Origin: Halichondria panicea
Taxonomy: Eukaryota; Porifera; Demospongiae; Suberitida; Halichondriidae
Assembly: GCF_963675165.1 (NCBI RefSeq)
Contig: NC_087390.1
Location: forward strand, 5,804,250 to 5,868,249
DNA length: 64,000 nucleotides
Reading direction: 5' to 3'
Below, in pieces: positions 13,261 through 26,864 of the stretch (positions are counted from its first letter, which is position 1; each line of letters opens with the position of its first letter). The notes under the pieces are model-generated. The model ran no database searches. It was not told where the DNA came from and worked only from the letters and a program-made list of their open reading frames with translations. Made by a program: the position numbers and the translations under genes.

Positions 13261-13275
13261 CACACATGCACACAG
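11136..13275. other. Spacer between kinase B and DNAJC1 tail 2
   Basis: Nearly identical to 2590-4754, including the junction (about 11845), the short hairpin (about 12446-12489) and the (CA)n tract. No gene is recognised. Confidence 0.6.
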
Positions 13276-14812
13276 CCAGTATCCCATACTCAGAATGGAA
13301 GGAAGCCATTCACCTCAAGCAACAAGACTCTCAACCCTCCGAACAACAAGATGAAAGTGATAAAGAAAGCGAAGAAGATGACAAAATCGAGGAGAAATCT
13401 ATTAGGAGACGTTCTGGTCGGAAAACGTATCAAAATCAACTTCGTCAAAATGAAGTGCATCAAAAGGATCAAGCTGACACTGGAGAATCAAATCAAATCA
13501 GTGCTACAGATGAAGAGGTGTACGAGTTAGGTAGCTACGAGGATCAGTTGGAGGCAGTAATGAACGACTTAGATGATGACAGTTACAAGACTGCGTCAAA
13601 GAAGAGCTCAAAACTCGCCGCCCCACAGAGCAGCGGTAACAAGACACTGGGTAGAAATAGAGAAGGCACAACTGAAGTCGAGACTGTGGAGAATATTGGA
13701 GCTGGTCAAAGAGCTAACGGAAAGACCCACAAAAACTCGAAATTGGAACACGAATCACTTGCCACTAATGACTCTGAGGATCAATGCAGGTAACTGCTGG
13801 TATTGCATATTTTGTTACTTAATTACATGATCCTTACCAATTACATAAGTCTTTATTTTTGCCCACACAAGTATGCGTAATTCAATTAATCTCCTGCATA
13901 ATATTTACCGGAGATTTCTCTTTTTTCCCCTGAGGCTAGCTCGTTGCCTAGTGATAACTGGAGCCAGTACCAACAGACTCAACTGGAGTGGGCCCTCTCT
14001 CACTATCCAAAGTTCTCTGAGGATCGCTGGGAAAATGTTTCTAGAGCTGTTCCTGGAAAATCAATGGTACGTACTCAAGGAGAAAATAAGCAAAGAGAGA
14101 ATTCTATTTGAGCTTGAGAGTACATAACCTTAAAATTGTTGTTGTGCTATTTTTGAATGTATGCTACTTTGTAATAATTATGATGTTGAGTTCTGGCAGC
14201 CACACAAAACAGAGCGTCAACAAATTTGCAAACAATAATTGTGTTGTACAATGGAACAAAGTTTTAGCCATTATACAGAGGTGGCTTTTGTTGAGGTTTT
14301 TTTCTACACAAACTGTTCATTAGGGATAGGGACCTGGCCTCACAGTTGGCGTAGCCAGGATTTTGGGAAGGGCAGGGCTCAAATTGGTTTAGCATAGGCG
14401 CAGACTTTCATTGTAGTTTCTCTAAAAAAAGGTCATCACTTTTCCTCAGCAAGCATGCGCACATCGGATAGCCCTGCCCACATTTCAATTACATGACATC
14501 ATTCTAGTAACTATGCATGCAGTAGAGCAGAATAGATTGACAGATCACGGTAATTCAAGCTAAGTTGAAATTGATGGAGCACAAAAGGGGGGGGGGCTCT
14601 AGCCCCATCAGCCCCCCTCTGCCTACGCCACTGGGTGGGCCATTTAGAGTTGTTCTACTGTATTAGCCATGTGTACAGTTTTTTGAGCCAGTCTTATACA
14701 AATCTGTTTGATTACTATGTTGTATTGTTTCACTGTGCAGGATGAGTGTGTCAAGAGATGTAAGGAGTTGTTCGAAGCTGTCAGGAAGAGAAAAGTAGAC
14801 ACTGGCAGATAG
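13276..14812 (+). pseudogene. DNAJC1-like: 3' end of a DNAJC1-like gene, copy 2 (5'-truncated duplicate)
   Basis: Exons are about 13276-13789, 13952-14066 and 14741-14812, with the same phases as copy 1. The final exon differs by one residue (DECVKRC in place of DECIKRC). It carries the same SANT domain and basic C-terminus, again with no J domain upstream. The near-absence of coding change between the two copies could mean a very recent duplication, gene conversion or an assembly effect. Confidence 0.65.
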
Positions 14813-15037
14813 CTTAGTTCACAGCAAACACACTCTTATTCATAATTCCATAATTATTTTATTAGGCAAACAGATTTGTAATTTTTGTGTTGAATTCAGT
14901 GACACATAATTATCTCAAACCTCATAATTAAAAATTGTCAATGTTAACAATTAGCAAAAATTTGGTCTACCTGCCCTGAATAAGTAGCAGTTAAGCCGCC
15001 CTCGAAAGTTACCTGTGATTGAATGCTGCAGCAGCTC
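14813..15037. other. Spacer before the transposon in unit C
   Basis: Matches 6292-6518, the sequence before kinase B. Nothing coding is seen. Confidence 0.5.
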
Positions 15038-15046
15038 AGCTCAGAT

Positions 15047-15130
15047 TAGCCTCGATCCCAGGCCGAGTTTTCGCTTTTATAACGGTTAGGCGAACAACTG
15101 GGCCTGGTACTAGTTGTCTGCGCATGTGTC
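15047..15130 (+). repeat. Left terminal inverted repeat of the 1088-bp element
   Basis: An 84-bp arm beginning tagcctcgatccc and ending gcgcatgtgtc. It contains ccaggcc and gggcctgg segments that recur in short hairpins elsewhere in the window. Confidence 0.85.
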
Positions 15131-16050
15131 AGTCGTTCGTCAGATTCTGACGAATGGATATTCTCGTTCACTTTCGTGACATTTATATTCGTGTACTATC
15201 GTGTACTAGAAGTCAGTTCCCGTTTTATCATTATTGGAATCGATTGGAATGGCTCTTAGCTGAAGCTTCTCTCTTCTCTGAAGCTTATTCTGAAGACTGA
15301 ACAACAAGGGAAGAGGTATAAAGCTTTGTCAAGCTTGTTAAGGTCAGATATTTTTGTGTGGGCCCTATGGCCGGCTATGCTATCAAGTCTTGTTCATGTT
15401 TGGCAAGAATGTAGGTAGACTATAGTTTCATCATTAATATGGTGGATCAAGTGAAGAGTGTGAGCTAGAGAACTTGGTGCTGCCATCATCAGCTCGTCGA
15501 CAATGACACTATAACCGAGAAATTTAATATGTATAGATCTACACGTATTTAAAATGTCTACTTCTCTGTACAGGAGCAATGGCTAATATCCAGCTATCCC
15601 AACAGTGCTCCTCTTGGCTATACTAACGGACGAGACTGGACAGTTTGAGGTAAGGGTTTAACCGTCTTTGGTTTCTTTTAATATTGTCCTATACTCACAG
15701 ACACAGGACTGGAGTATGACCTGCTCATTCGAGCGTTGCTGGGTAGCTCAGAGACATCAAGAGAATCTACGTTTTCTCAAGCAATGAGTTACGAGTTGGG
15801 GCCTAGAATCAGAGAAGTCCAGCAGCCTGCTAAATCTTTTTGAAACGTAATTTGAAGGCATTCAATCATCCTGAAGTTGCCCTGTGTCACTGTAATTGTG
15901 CTGCAGCACAACTGGCAACTCCCCAGGCCTTTGTGAAGCAGCTCCCTATGTGCATCTTTTGTGTACTCACTCTGTGCATTTTCTGTGTACAAATTTCCAT
16001 TATTGATTTATTAAATATTTTTGCCGACCACAAATATACAATGAAAATTT

Positions 16051-16134
16051 GACGCATGCGCAGACAACTAGTACCAGGCCCAGTTGTTCGCCTAACCTTT
16101 ATAAAAGCGAAAACTCGGCCTGGGATCGAGGCTA
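16051..16134 (-). repeat. Right terminal inverted repeat of the 1088-bp element
   Basis: The inverted partner of 15047-15130. It ends gggatcgaggcta, directly before the second target-site copy and 68 bp before the kinase C start codon. Confidence 0.85.
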
Positions 16135-16201
16135 AGCTCAGATCAGAAGGACACTGGAGATATTCAAGAGTTGCATTTGTTCTGAGTCTGCACACTGCAC
16201 C

Positions 16202-19200
16202 ATGGCCAGTTGGAGAGAGACCAGGTGCATAAAATATTGCAGAGAATTGCAGCTGCATTCTAGCTCAGTGTTTGTATAGCTATCAGTCTGATAATGCATG
16301 TGCATGTGTGAGTGATAGGTATAATTATTCATAGCCTCATAAATTAACAATAGCTAAGTTTGTGTTTTTATTCACATTGTATTTTTGAATTTAAAGTGCT
16401 GACATTGCACAGCAGGGGTGCAAGTGTGAGATTTTGAATGTCAATAGTATAGTAGATGAGCCCAACCTATTGGTCATACAAAACCACAAGTTGTAAAAAT
16501 TGCTCATGCATGGGTAAGAATACAACAGCTCACATCCTGTTACTCTCTAGAGATCAAGGCATATCATATATCGCATGGGGAGGTCAGGTTTTTGTGTATG
16601 CATGGGAAAATTTCGTGGAGGTTAGCTTGCCCACGAAAATTATCCGCTATACATGTATAGAAATGGGGCAACGCCTAACTTGAGCCCTGAGCCTAACCAT
16701 CCATTAATTTTGCAGCATGCATAATTACGTCATGCTTCGATGTTATGCACCTATACTTACCCTTACATGAAATAATTAATTTCATGCATGTGCAATATCA
16801 TTGCCTAACTCATGCACTACAGTAAATGTTAATTGATGTACTCCCTTTTCATTCTGCAGCTTTCTCATATTGCTACTCACTTCAGTGTGCATGACAATGC
16901 CCTCAAACTCATCAACGCAACCTGGTAAAACCCGCAAGTTGTTTTTGTAAACCTTAATTTGATGTGACTCTTGCATAGGGAACAATGTTTTGGCCTTTAT
17001 ACAGAGGTGGCCTTTGTTGAGAGGTTGTTTTGTACACAAACTGTTCATTTGGGACCTGGCCGTTATATAGCAACTGGCCTTTATTCGGAGGTGGTTGTTA
17101 ACAGAGGTTCCACTGTATATTAATTAAAAGGTCACTATAAATTATACTTTGGACCCGCATGCACAGTTAAAAGCCTTTTTTTTAGACAAAATTAATGTCC
17201 ACAGTGACTTGCCTCATGCCCGCAGCCACTACAAGCATATATAGCTTCAATCCTTCACAGCTTTTTACCCTTTGAATTGAAGGTGGGCATGGGGACGAGG
17301 CTATCATTTACATGTGCACTAGCTGATTCACAAACTGCAATAATTTATAGGTACAAAACTGTAGTATAGACATGTATGGTCCAATTGCAGTTCCTCTTCC
17401 TGGACTACTTTGTGAGGTGACGGGTGAGATCCCCTTCGCTGTCTGTGATCCAACAATGTTTCCTGATCCAGTGTGTCATGCGGTGTACAGACATAATGGG
17501 ACAACATTCACACCATCAGTAAGATAATTAATTATAAATATGTATCCTTCACGCATGCATGCATGTATGTTTGCATGTATATTGGCCGGTGCCTAAATTC
17601 ATTTTGTGTCTAACCAAAATTTAACGGATTATTTTTTTCAGCACTTATCTTGTCACTCGGGAGAACACTGTGTTCCACATACTAATAACTGTGTATTGAA
17701 ATTGATTTCTCATTTCGAGGACGAGGACGGAAATTTAGAGTATTCTTGTTGCTGCAATGCCACATTGTGCAATCAAGAAAGAACAGATAATGATGAACCT
17801 AGAATTATTTTCCCCATCCCTAATGAACCAATTACAACAACAACAACTACAACCGTTACCGTGACGATGGTACAAGGTCTACCGGATGGCACCATTACTG
17901 CAATAGTGGTTACTCCTACAATTATCGCCCTAGTGGTAGTAATGTTTGCTATCGGTGTCATATTTTTCTGTTGGAAACGGTGCAGAAATGATGAATACCT
18001 AGTCACTAATGACACTGGCAGACCGTATCCTACATACACAGGGAGTAGACCTAACCTGACAGGGCTGCTGTTGTCTGAAGCAGTACTCGGAGAAGGGAGC
18101 GATGGTGTTGTGTATGAGGGAACGTATCAAGAGAATAAGGTTGCCGTGAAGGTGAGTGAGTGACTATACTAATTATATGTACACAGTCGGTACGGGTGGT
18201 GCAGGGCTCAGATTATCGGAGCCATTTGCTATTTCTTGATTTATAATTATACATATAATAGTAGTTATAGACTGAGTATAATTATGTTACATGTATGCAC
18301 ATAATTAGAGGCTATATAGTTATGTGCTATGTTTGTTAATGTCGTGCATTCTCTCTAATCATACCGTACCCTCGCATTAATAGGCCCGTGCACAGTCCTC
18401 TAATAAGCCTAAACTGCATGCTTCCAGAAAAGGGTGGGCGTATTTTTGGGAGGGTATACAGTATAATTATTGGCAATTTGGTATTTGAATGCGGAATCGA
18501 ATAATTCCATAATTACTGCAGGTTTTTCGGGAGAATTCCAGAGAGAGATTCTTCAGAGAGGTGGCAGTGTACACATCCTCCAGTGTCGACCACCAGAACA
18601 TTCTCAAGTTCATCGGACACGATGAAAAAGAGATGAGACTGGTGGTTGCACTGCACACCCGGGGCTCTGTGTACACTGTCATCCAGAGGCAGGTGCTGAC
18701 GTTAGCTGAATTCCAGCTCCTAGGAAAGTCAATATCATGTGGTGAGTACCGTATAGCGGATTATTTCGAGGGTATAAATTTTCGCAGAAATGCCTTTAGA
18801 AAGGTTTTCAGGGATTTAGCATGCATGCAATAATAAATTCACGGTTATAAATGTTCGCGATATATACATGCATGCTTAATCCGCGAAAACCACAAACATT
18901 AATTTTATACCCTCGAAATATACCCGCTATTGATATACGGTATATATCCTTTTGCCTGGCAATTTTCAAAACAGAATCCCCTTCAAGAAAGCTATAATTA
19001 TGTATAGCTGATATGAAAGTACACGGTAATTTTCTCAGCTATAATAACTCTATATATCTTTACTCTCTATTATAACTTTGGCTATAATTATATACACATG
19101 CAGGACTGGGATTCCTGCACAGAAGCAGGCCACCATGCATAGTGCACGGTGATTTAAAAACTGCGAACATTCTGATTAAACAGAACGGAGAAGCTGCTCT

Positions 19201-20731
19201 GGCAGACTTTGGCCACAGTAGGCAATTTTTTACTGAGGATGTGAAGGTACGTATACTTTCTTAAAATGTAATTGTCTATAATTATAGTATAATTATATAT
19301 AGCGGGTAAATTTGGCGATTTGGTGAAGCTTAAGGTGAGGGTCACCAATGTTTCAGTTTGATACGTAGTCCCATGCAGAAGGTCATGGCAATTATGCATG
19401 CATCGTCAAACCAACTACGTACCTCATTCACTAAAATTAGTATTAGGCTCACAAATGTACCCGCTATATGTTATCTGGGAATTTCCTATAGCTTGCAATT
19501 GTCTCCGACGATTTCCTCAAAAGCCATTCTTTTGACAATTTTCCTGAAATCTGAAGAAGCGAACTTATAAGGATATATAGGGTTTGATCCTTATAAAGTT
19601 CGTTTCTTCAAATGTTATTACCTGAAGTGCCGCTAAGACTCATACCACTAATAAACCACGATTCAGGAACCAATGACAGCCGGTACACCCATGTATGCCG
19701 CACCAGAGCTGATGAAAGTCAGGGTGAATAGCAGGACTGATGCTAAAGCTACTGATTCTTATTCCCTTGGTGTGGTTATATACGAGCTGTTAACCAGAAC
19801 TCAACGAGATCAAGGTATGAATAAGTGTAATTTATGCGTTTAAGCAAGGAAATAAGTTTATCGCATAAATAATAATTATAGCATTCTGCTTTCCGAGCCG
19901 CCACAACTTTTATGCTCACATATATTCTAGCACTATATACAAATATTATAGCTAGGCCCTAGTTTTGGCAGAAACACATCAAGTATAATTATATACATGC
20001 AATAATTATAGAGGTTATAGTACAACTTGATAGGTCGTTTATATTAGTGCAGCAACTTTGATGATGAATTGTACCCTCACCATTCACTCACACACAGAGG
20101 AAGTGGAAGCTTACAAGCAGTCCATGAGTGGGAAATTAGCGGGCATTCAACAGCCTACAATAGATGAGATGAGAAGGCACATTCACAACAACAGTTATAG
20201 ACCAAATATCCCTAAAAAATTCGATGTGAGTTTCGTTTAATATTTCACTCCCGTAATATATTTTACCTCGATCCTCCGCACTAAAGAAGTATACAATTGC
20301 AAACTCCACATGATACGTACTTTTGTTAATGACATATAATTATAGCACTCAAATAATAATATACACCGCAGGTATTTCCTGAGCTAGTCAAACTTGTACA
20401 AGACTTGTGGAGTGACGCTGCTGAGACCAGGCCGAAAGCAGAAGCAGCCTACAATGCTTTTATTGAATTTGGGTTGTTAATTGTGAGTTATGGAAGACAA
20501 AAAGTATAATAGAGTTAGTTAAACACTCAGATTTTGTGTGAAGAAAAATTAAGTTGTAGTTGAATATCGTACATACTAATTTGGGTATATAAATGCAGCT
20601 ACATACTATGACTGTATTCCTCTCTTGTGCAGGCACCTCCCAGTCAAGCCTCGGCTTCAGCCTCGTGCACAGCTGAACATGTACATCTATCCCACCAACC
20701 CTCCCTAGAGATTGCAGAGACTGCATTTTAA
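16202..20731 (+). CDS. ACVR2-like: Activin type II-like receptor Ser/Thr kinase, copy C
   Basis: Ten exons: 16202-16224, 16860-16924, 17391-17518, 17642-18151, 18522-18741, 19104-19246, 19667-19814, 20053-20225, 20372-20482 and 20633-20731, giving 539 residues. The layout matches copy B: signal peptide, activin-type Cys-rich ectodomain, one membrane helix, and a kinase with GEGSDG, VAVK, HGDLKTAN, DFG and GTPMYAAPEL. The start codon is in a strong context (gcaccATGG). It differs from B at scattered sites in the ectodomain (CDPTMFPDPVC in place of CEPTVFPDPVC), in the catalytic-loop exon (KTANILIKQNG) and in the C-terminal tail. The 1.09-kb transposon lies in its promoter or 5' UTR, so its expression may differ from B. 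It is the only copy followed by the apparently original downstream sequence. Confidence 0.88.
18748..18943. mobile_element. Foldback MITE in kinase C intron 5
   Basis: The orthologous insertion of the element at 733-924, just after the donor of exon 5. Confidence 0.55.
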
Positions 20732-21490
20732 CTATATACTGTCTTAGGTCTATACCGACATTGTGAGTTTAACACTGGCCATGGTTGACTTGTTGAAGAA
20801 CCTGTATATATAGCTTTTAATGTTGTGACTGTAGTATTTATTGTCAGTAGAACGGTTCTGTGCAGTGTGCAGTTTTGTTATTGTCTAGTATTTATTGTCA
20901 GTAGAACCTGTACAGTTTTTTTTGTCAGTAGAACCTGTGCAGTGTGCAGTTTTGTTATTGTCTAGTATTTATTGTCAGTAGAAAACCTGTACAGATTTTT
21001 GTTTTATTGATTTGGGATAATGCGCATGCGCCACAAATTATTGCAAAAGGTGGGTGGGGCATTGCAAGTTATCATCCTGCAGATATTGCTTTTACCACTC
21101 CCACGATCATGATTGTGTGTTTCTCCATTTTAATACAGTATAGCATAGTATCAGAGGTCCCTTACAAGTCGTGGTTCGCTATCACTGGAAGTGTCACAGA
21201 GCTAGAGCAGGGTAAGTTGCTTAAATGTGAATTAAATGCACGTGTACATTTAGTATAGATCTAGACTGAGGCTGGTACACACAGTTGTTTTTAGCGTGTA
21301 TTTTAGCTTGTATTGCTACAAGCTATAAACTCTCATAGCTAGCTACCTATAAGCAATGCTATAGTATATACTCCCTGTTATATTAGCTATAGGGATTAAT
21401 GGTTGAGCCAGTGACAACCTGGCCAGCCAGCCAATTCCATTATTGTGTGGTATTGTGTGGTACGCCCACTTTCCACATCGATACAACATT

Positions 21491-21710
21491 GACAGCCACT
21501 GTATTGTGCATTGTGGTCAGCTTGCTTTAGTTGTGGTTTGAGCAGAAAACCACAAAATTATCTATAAACTGTCCAATCTCTACGTACACATGCATACACT
21601 GACAGCCACTGTATTATGCATTGTGGTCAGCTTGCTTTAGTTGTGGTATATGGTTTGAGCATAAAACCATCCAATAAACTGTCCAATCTCTATGCACATG
21701 CATACACTGA
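21491..21710 (+). repeat. Two-copy direct repeat, period 110 bp
   Basis: gacagccactgtatt begins at 21491 and again at 21601. Both copies run on through a gtggtcagcttgctttag segment and an aactgtccaatctct segment. It sits at the point where kinase unit C stops matching units A and B. Confidence 0.7.
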
Positions 21711-21985
21711 CTGTGTCTGTATATACACTCCCCCAAGCCTTGCCCTTGTTTATGTTAAGCGCATATTTCACATGATTAATATTTTCTACATACCAGCTTA
21801 GCATAACACGTTACAGCTATGGACAAGCTGCTTCACGTAGCTACGTGTATGGGCAATTGTTGAATGATGCTTACGTATGTAGCCACAGTGTGACCACTAA
21901 ATATAGACTCCATGGATCACCTCTTAGAAAATCTATGAACTTAGTCAAATCTCGATAGAAATTTACTCATCACCATTAATCTCAT

Positions 21986-22222
<237 letters not shown>

Positions 22223-23614
22223 TTAGAGGATCCACTGCACACAGTTGACTATCCACACACACACACTATAACTACATTTGTGGATATTATACTTTAGTGC
22301 ATACCATGTGTTTGTTACCAGCGCGTAACGAGATCCCCCCCACACACCACCCACTGACTCAGTCTCACCACTGGAATGCTAGAACACATTCTCTGACCTC
22401 ACACACTAGCCATGATCACAGACTAGGCATGTGTATGTGTGTGTCCAGTAAATATGTCAGGTTGTTCGTACTATATAAAATTATGCTCGCACTTTCCGTG
22501 CAAAACACAACTATTTAATGAATACTGCTTGCTTTGATGCCATTGTACATGCAGGCAGATATCAACCTTTCTCTCACTCCATGCAGCACTGTATAGTAAT
22601 TGTCTGTTCCTTTGTTTGCAATAGCCTCTCTAAGCACACGTATACACAACACCATAAGTTTATAGCCTCAGGTCTTTTGTCTCTTGCTAATTAATTATAT
22701 ACGTAGCCTCAGGTCTTTTGTCTCTTGTACATAGCACATTTTCCTTATACAAGCTTAGCCCCTATAGTAAACTGATTTTCAATGTTTTGGTTATGTAAGT
22801 GTTCCAGTTATTAGATAAACAATAATGGCATCCTTTTGAATACTTTGGAGCAGTTACTTTGGAGCAGTCAATGCTATTCTTTCGGAGAAAATTAAGCTCA
22901 ATTAAATTAAGGTGTACATTTTGTATAATACTGTCTAATTACATGTGCTGTGTTTGTACCATTGGTAATTTCATACCCTAAACAAAAACACTACGTAATG
23001 TGATATGATTGGGCACTATAGATATTGTCCTGTGATCTTCTTAGTGTGAGTGTGAGGTATGTAATCTCCGAGTCTGGTACTCTATGGCCTCTCCCCCAAC
23101 GTGTATTCTCTATCCATAATTATTCGTATATTGACAAATAATATCGTATCTGTGGTAATTAACACTCGAAATTTAGTGCCCGAATTCCCTCGTTTTAGCA
23201 GTTATTTTCTGGTAATGAATTCCAATTAGCGATTACCTCAGTACGCCGGAGTACGTGTATCAGTGTAATGTTGGTAGTGTCGATCATAGTAGCTAGAAAC
23301 CACCCGTGTGGTTTTGTTGTGATTAATCTGCAAGTTTATAATTTCTCCAGCTGGTTAGGTAACGTAGGTGTGTGTGATGTTTGACCTAGTGCCTAACTAA
23401 CCCTAACAGTGTGTGATGTGTGCGTGGGTAACACCTATAGAGCCGTGTATCTGTGTTGTCTCCGTCGTTATTCCCACTAGCACAACAAACCGGTTAAGCA
23501 TGAGAACATGTAGTCTGGTACATACCTTTAATAATCAATATCATGCTATGGTGCTTGCCAAAGTTCAACAAATGTCCTTTTCAGTTTAGACCAAACATTA
23601 TACGGTAGTATGTA

Positions 23615-23815
23615 CAGTGAAACTTGTTTATAGTGATGACCCTTGGGCAGACCAACAGTGGCTGTATTATAGAGGGTGGCCTGCTAACACAGGTCTAAAC
23701 ACATGCTATATATGGAGCCCATTAACCTGGCTGTATTATAGAGGGTGACATGCTAACACAGGTCCAAACAGGAAACCTATTATAGAGGGTGGCCTGCTTA
23801 TAGGGACACCACATA
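23615..23815 (+). repeat. Dispersed repeat R1 (cagtgaaac...tatagagggtggcctgctaacacagg)
   Basis: Contains several internal repeats of tatagagggtg-cctgcta. Related copies occur at about 37085-37210, 50485-50600 (inverted), 51012-51180, 57090-57160, 59035-59160, 59785-59975 and 60978-61125, with short pieces near 40410 and 47815. No coding potential is seen. Confidence 0.75.
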
Positions 23816-24578
23816 CGTAGAGACAGGATTCATGCAAAATTGTTATACACACTATAGCTGTGTAAGCCTGTCTTGTGTATTGTCTGCACGAGTCTTAATT
23901 ATCAGTAATAGGCACCATGCACTCCCCTAGCTAGAAACACTACTCCACTGTTTTGGGCCCAAGGCGTGATAAAGTTACTCATACAGCTGTGTTATTGATT
24001 ACAATGCAATATTTGTGATAGTAAAATAATAGTTATTCGATATTCACCCTTTTATCTCCACTTTTCCCGACTAATTTTCCGACCACCCAGTGCTGTAAGG
24101 GTGTTTAAAATTAAAACGTAAAGACGAGCTTTTTAAGGTTGAATGGAAAGTTTGGAGTCAGATATAGATGAATATAACTGTAACGTACGTAGGACGTAGG
24201 ATCAAAGAATTTGTGAATGAACATACCTTCTAGAACAAAACACTTGTTCTGTGCTTCGGTGGTACTCGTGGTATGAGAAAATTAATTATGTGTCAATTGC
24301 CAGTTAAAATATAATTATAATGACAAGATTCCCATGCATTGAATAACATATTGCTGTACTGCTTTTGCTAATGTAGTAGCAACGATTGCACATGTGAAAC
24401 ACATTCCGTTACGGTACTTAAGAAAATGGTATTGTAGACAGGTGCTGGGTAATGATGCAATCTCATTGTGCCAAACTGTTGTAACGCACCCGCCCACACA
24501 CACTGCACACATCCCGCTCACACCTCACCACACATACACATACGCTCACACACACTACACACACACACATACAGCACA

Positions 24579-26829
24579 ATGCCGGAGTTCCGATTCAGAC
24601 GCAAGAAACAACAAAACCGCCGGAAAACGGTTCACAATCCGGAAGAAACTGCCAAACAAATTGAAGCGGCTAAAACCGTTGAACCCAGCAAACCACAGAA
24701 GCGGAACAGTATCGGGACCGTAAAACAACCCTCACCAAAAGCGGGTGTGTCTGAACTGGAAGTGGATGTGGCCAGTGTCCCCAAGGCCGACAGGAGTAGC
24801 TTGGTTCAGGAGAGAGAAAAGTTTTTTGAGTTGTTGCGGACTAAGTATCCCGAGCAAGCTTCGAGTTTGGAGAAGATGACCAACGGAGACGAGGAGGTGA
24901 TGGTGTGTAGGTAGAGTGGGCATGTGTGGAGAGTGTGTTGGGGGGTGGGCGTGGAAGTGTGCGAGGTGTGGAGCATATTATAATAAATTTGTGCCCATAA
25001 TAATTATTGTGGAGGGTGGCTAGAGTCTCTTTGTCCTCATTTTTGAATGCTGTTCTGAATTCAATGTTTTTTCTAATCACAAATTATTCTCTCTTATAGA
25101 CTAACGGACACGATGTGGATATGTTTGATCGACCAATGGAATTCGAGGATAGCAACGGTATCTTCAAAACCACGAGTGCGTCTGAGCTGCCCTCGTACAG
25201 AGCCGAGGAGCGGACCATCGCCAGCTCCTTTAATGGTGAGTTGGTGGGAAGCGTAACATTGTGTGGCTACCTTTGGGGAGAATAGCCACCAACCTTGTCT
25301 TGTCTTTTCTGTTTTGACCTCCTTTATAGTGTTCAGGGATATATATAATGTGCCCAATTTATTGCATCAATTCAACACACATTTGCCTCTTGTATTTAAA
25401 CTAGGCCTATAATGATAATTATGGTTATTTTTGTGTAAATGCATGCCCTAGGCTATAGGGTGAGGGTTGTTCATGTTCACCTCCTGTAAGATTGAGGACT
25501 GATATGACAGCCATAACAACACAGCCCTTAGTTACGTAGCTTGTTGTAGCGAGATTGAATGGGATTGTTCATTACGACCTTCTTACATAAGATAGTCTCT
25601 ATAAGTGTGGAGCATAGACTTGACTGCACGTATAGCCAGCCATAACACACTATTATAGTTGGTGTTTGTTTAATTCAACACAGCCCTTGATTAGCTTGTT
25701 ATAGCGAGAGTGAAGTCCCTCGTGACAATACAATCATTTTGTCTCCTTAAAAAAATGACAAATAATTATACCGACATCACCACATACCCATATTCATAAT
25801 AGCAGCTCTGCAAATATATACATGTAATGTGCTTGTATTTGGTTGGTTAATTCCATGTCTCGATCTAGCTAACAGTAGCTATAGCTTCCAAGGGAAGTCA
25901 ATTTGTGCTATACAGTTACCGACAGTCACTCGGTGGTTGATTAGAATGATCAGCATTACAAAAAGATGACCCTAATAATGTTCTGCAATGCAGCACTTTC
26001 AAAGCTGTATCAACAGTGACAATTAAATAATCAAATGCTGCATGTGATCTTAAGATTCTTACCTTGACACTGTGTACATGTACATGTACAATGCCGGCAA
26101 AGTTCCGGTAAAAAATGTTTGAATGTTGGCCTGTGTGGAATTCCAGTAATTTGTTGAACACATTCATAATATTCACTAGCTGTGTAACTCTGTTTAGTGT
26201 GTGTGTGGGAGGATGGTGAATTACTGCACCCACCAAACTGTCTCCACGAGGTCAAGCTAGTCCACCTCGTTAACAGCATTCCTGAGATTCTATCATGCAT
26301 GATACAGCTTATGTACATTCAACATAATTATCTTTTATTATTGGATGTATTAATAGTGCTTCTTAGAAGCTCTCTCTGTAAGTTAATTTAATTATGTCGA
26401 GAATTAATTTAAGAATTCATTATTTGCACTTGAGGGGATTAGAGACGTGAATATTATTAAGAGGTGGTCTGTTTGTTGTTTCTAGAGCTATGTATGAATA
26501 TTGTTACTCCCCCTCGTCTTGTGTGGGTGGGGCCACAAAACAATGGAATGTTGTGTATAAAGCCACGCACACATGTGGATTTGTGAATGCACTGTGTTAC
26601 CTACATACCGTGTTCATTATCTGCTATTGCGATTGACAGGCTATAGACTCGACTGCATACACTACACACTACACAGGCCATGGTATTGTGTCAGCGTGTA
26701 CTTTTGTCAAAATTGGCACAGACTTTGGTCAGCCACAAAACCTTGATCTGAGCATACCTTGTGGTGATATAGGCCTTGTCTATAGAGCTATAGAATGGTA
26801 TTGATTGCTTTATAGTGAAGTTATCCCTC

Positions 26830-26864
<35 letters not shown>

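Larger units (their letters stand above)
15047..16134. mobile_element. 1088-bp non-autonomous DNA transposon with 84-bp TIRs (MULE-like)
   Basis: Left TIR 15047-15130 and right TIR 16051-16134 are inverted copies with about two mismatches over 84 bp, starting tagcctcgatcccaggccg. A 9-bp direct repeat, agctcagat, flanks the element (15038-15046 and 16135-16143). Unit B keeps a single copy of that site near 6519, so both insertion and boundaries are directly visible. Long TIRs with a 9-bp target duplication are typical of Mutator-like elements; a hAT origin (8 bp) is the alternative. No transposase frame is seen. The interior has splice-like sites (gag|gtaagg near 15650, cacag near 15701) that could be captured host sequence, but the frames there contain stops. 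Confidence 0.85.

Noticed and set aside
15887..16258. 123-residue minus frame across the right TIR of the 1088-bp element, considered as transposase remnant
   Set aside because: No transposase motif, and it crosses the element boundary into host DNA.
6583..20731. Reading the kinases as receptor tyrosine kinases
   Set aside because: The catalytic loop is HGDLKTxN (Lys, as in Ser/Thr kinases), and the ectodomain ends with the activin-receptor CCCxxxxCN pattern.
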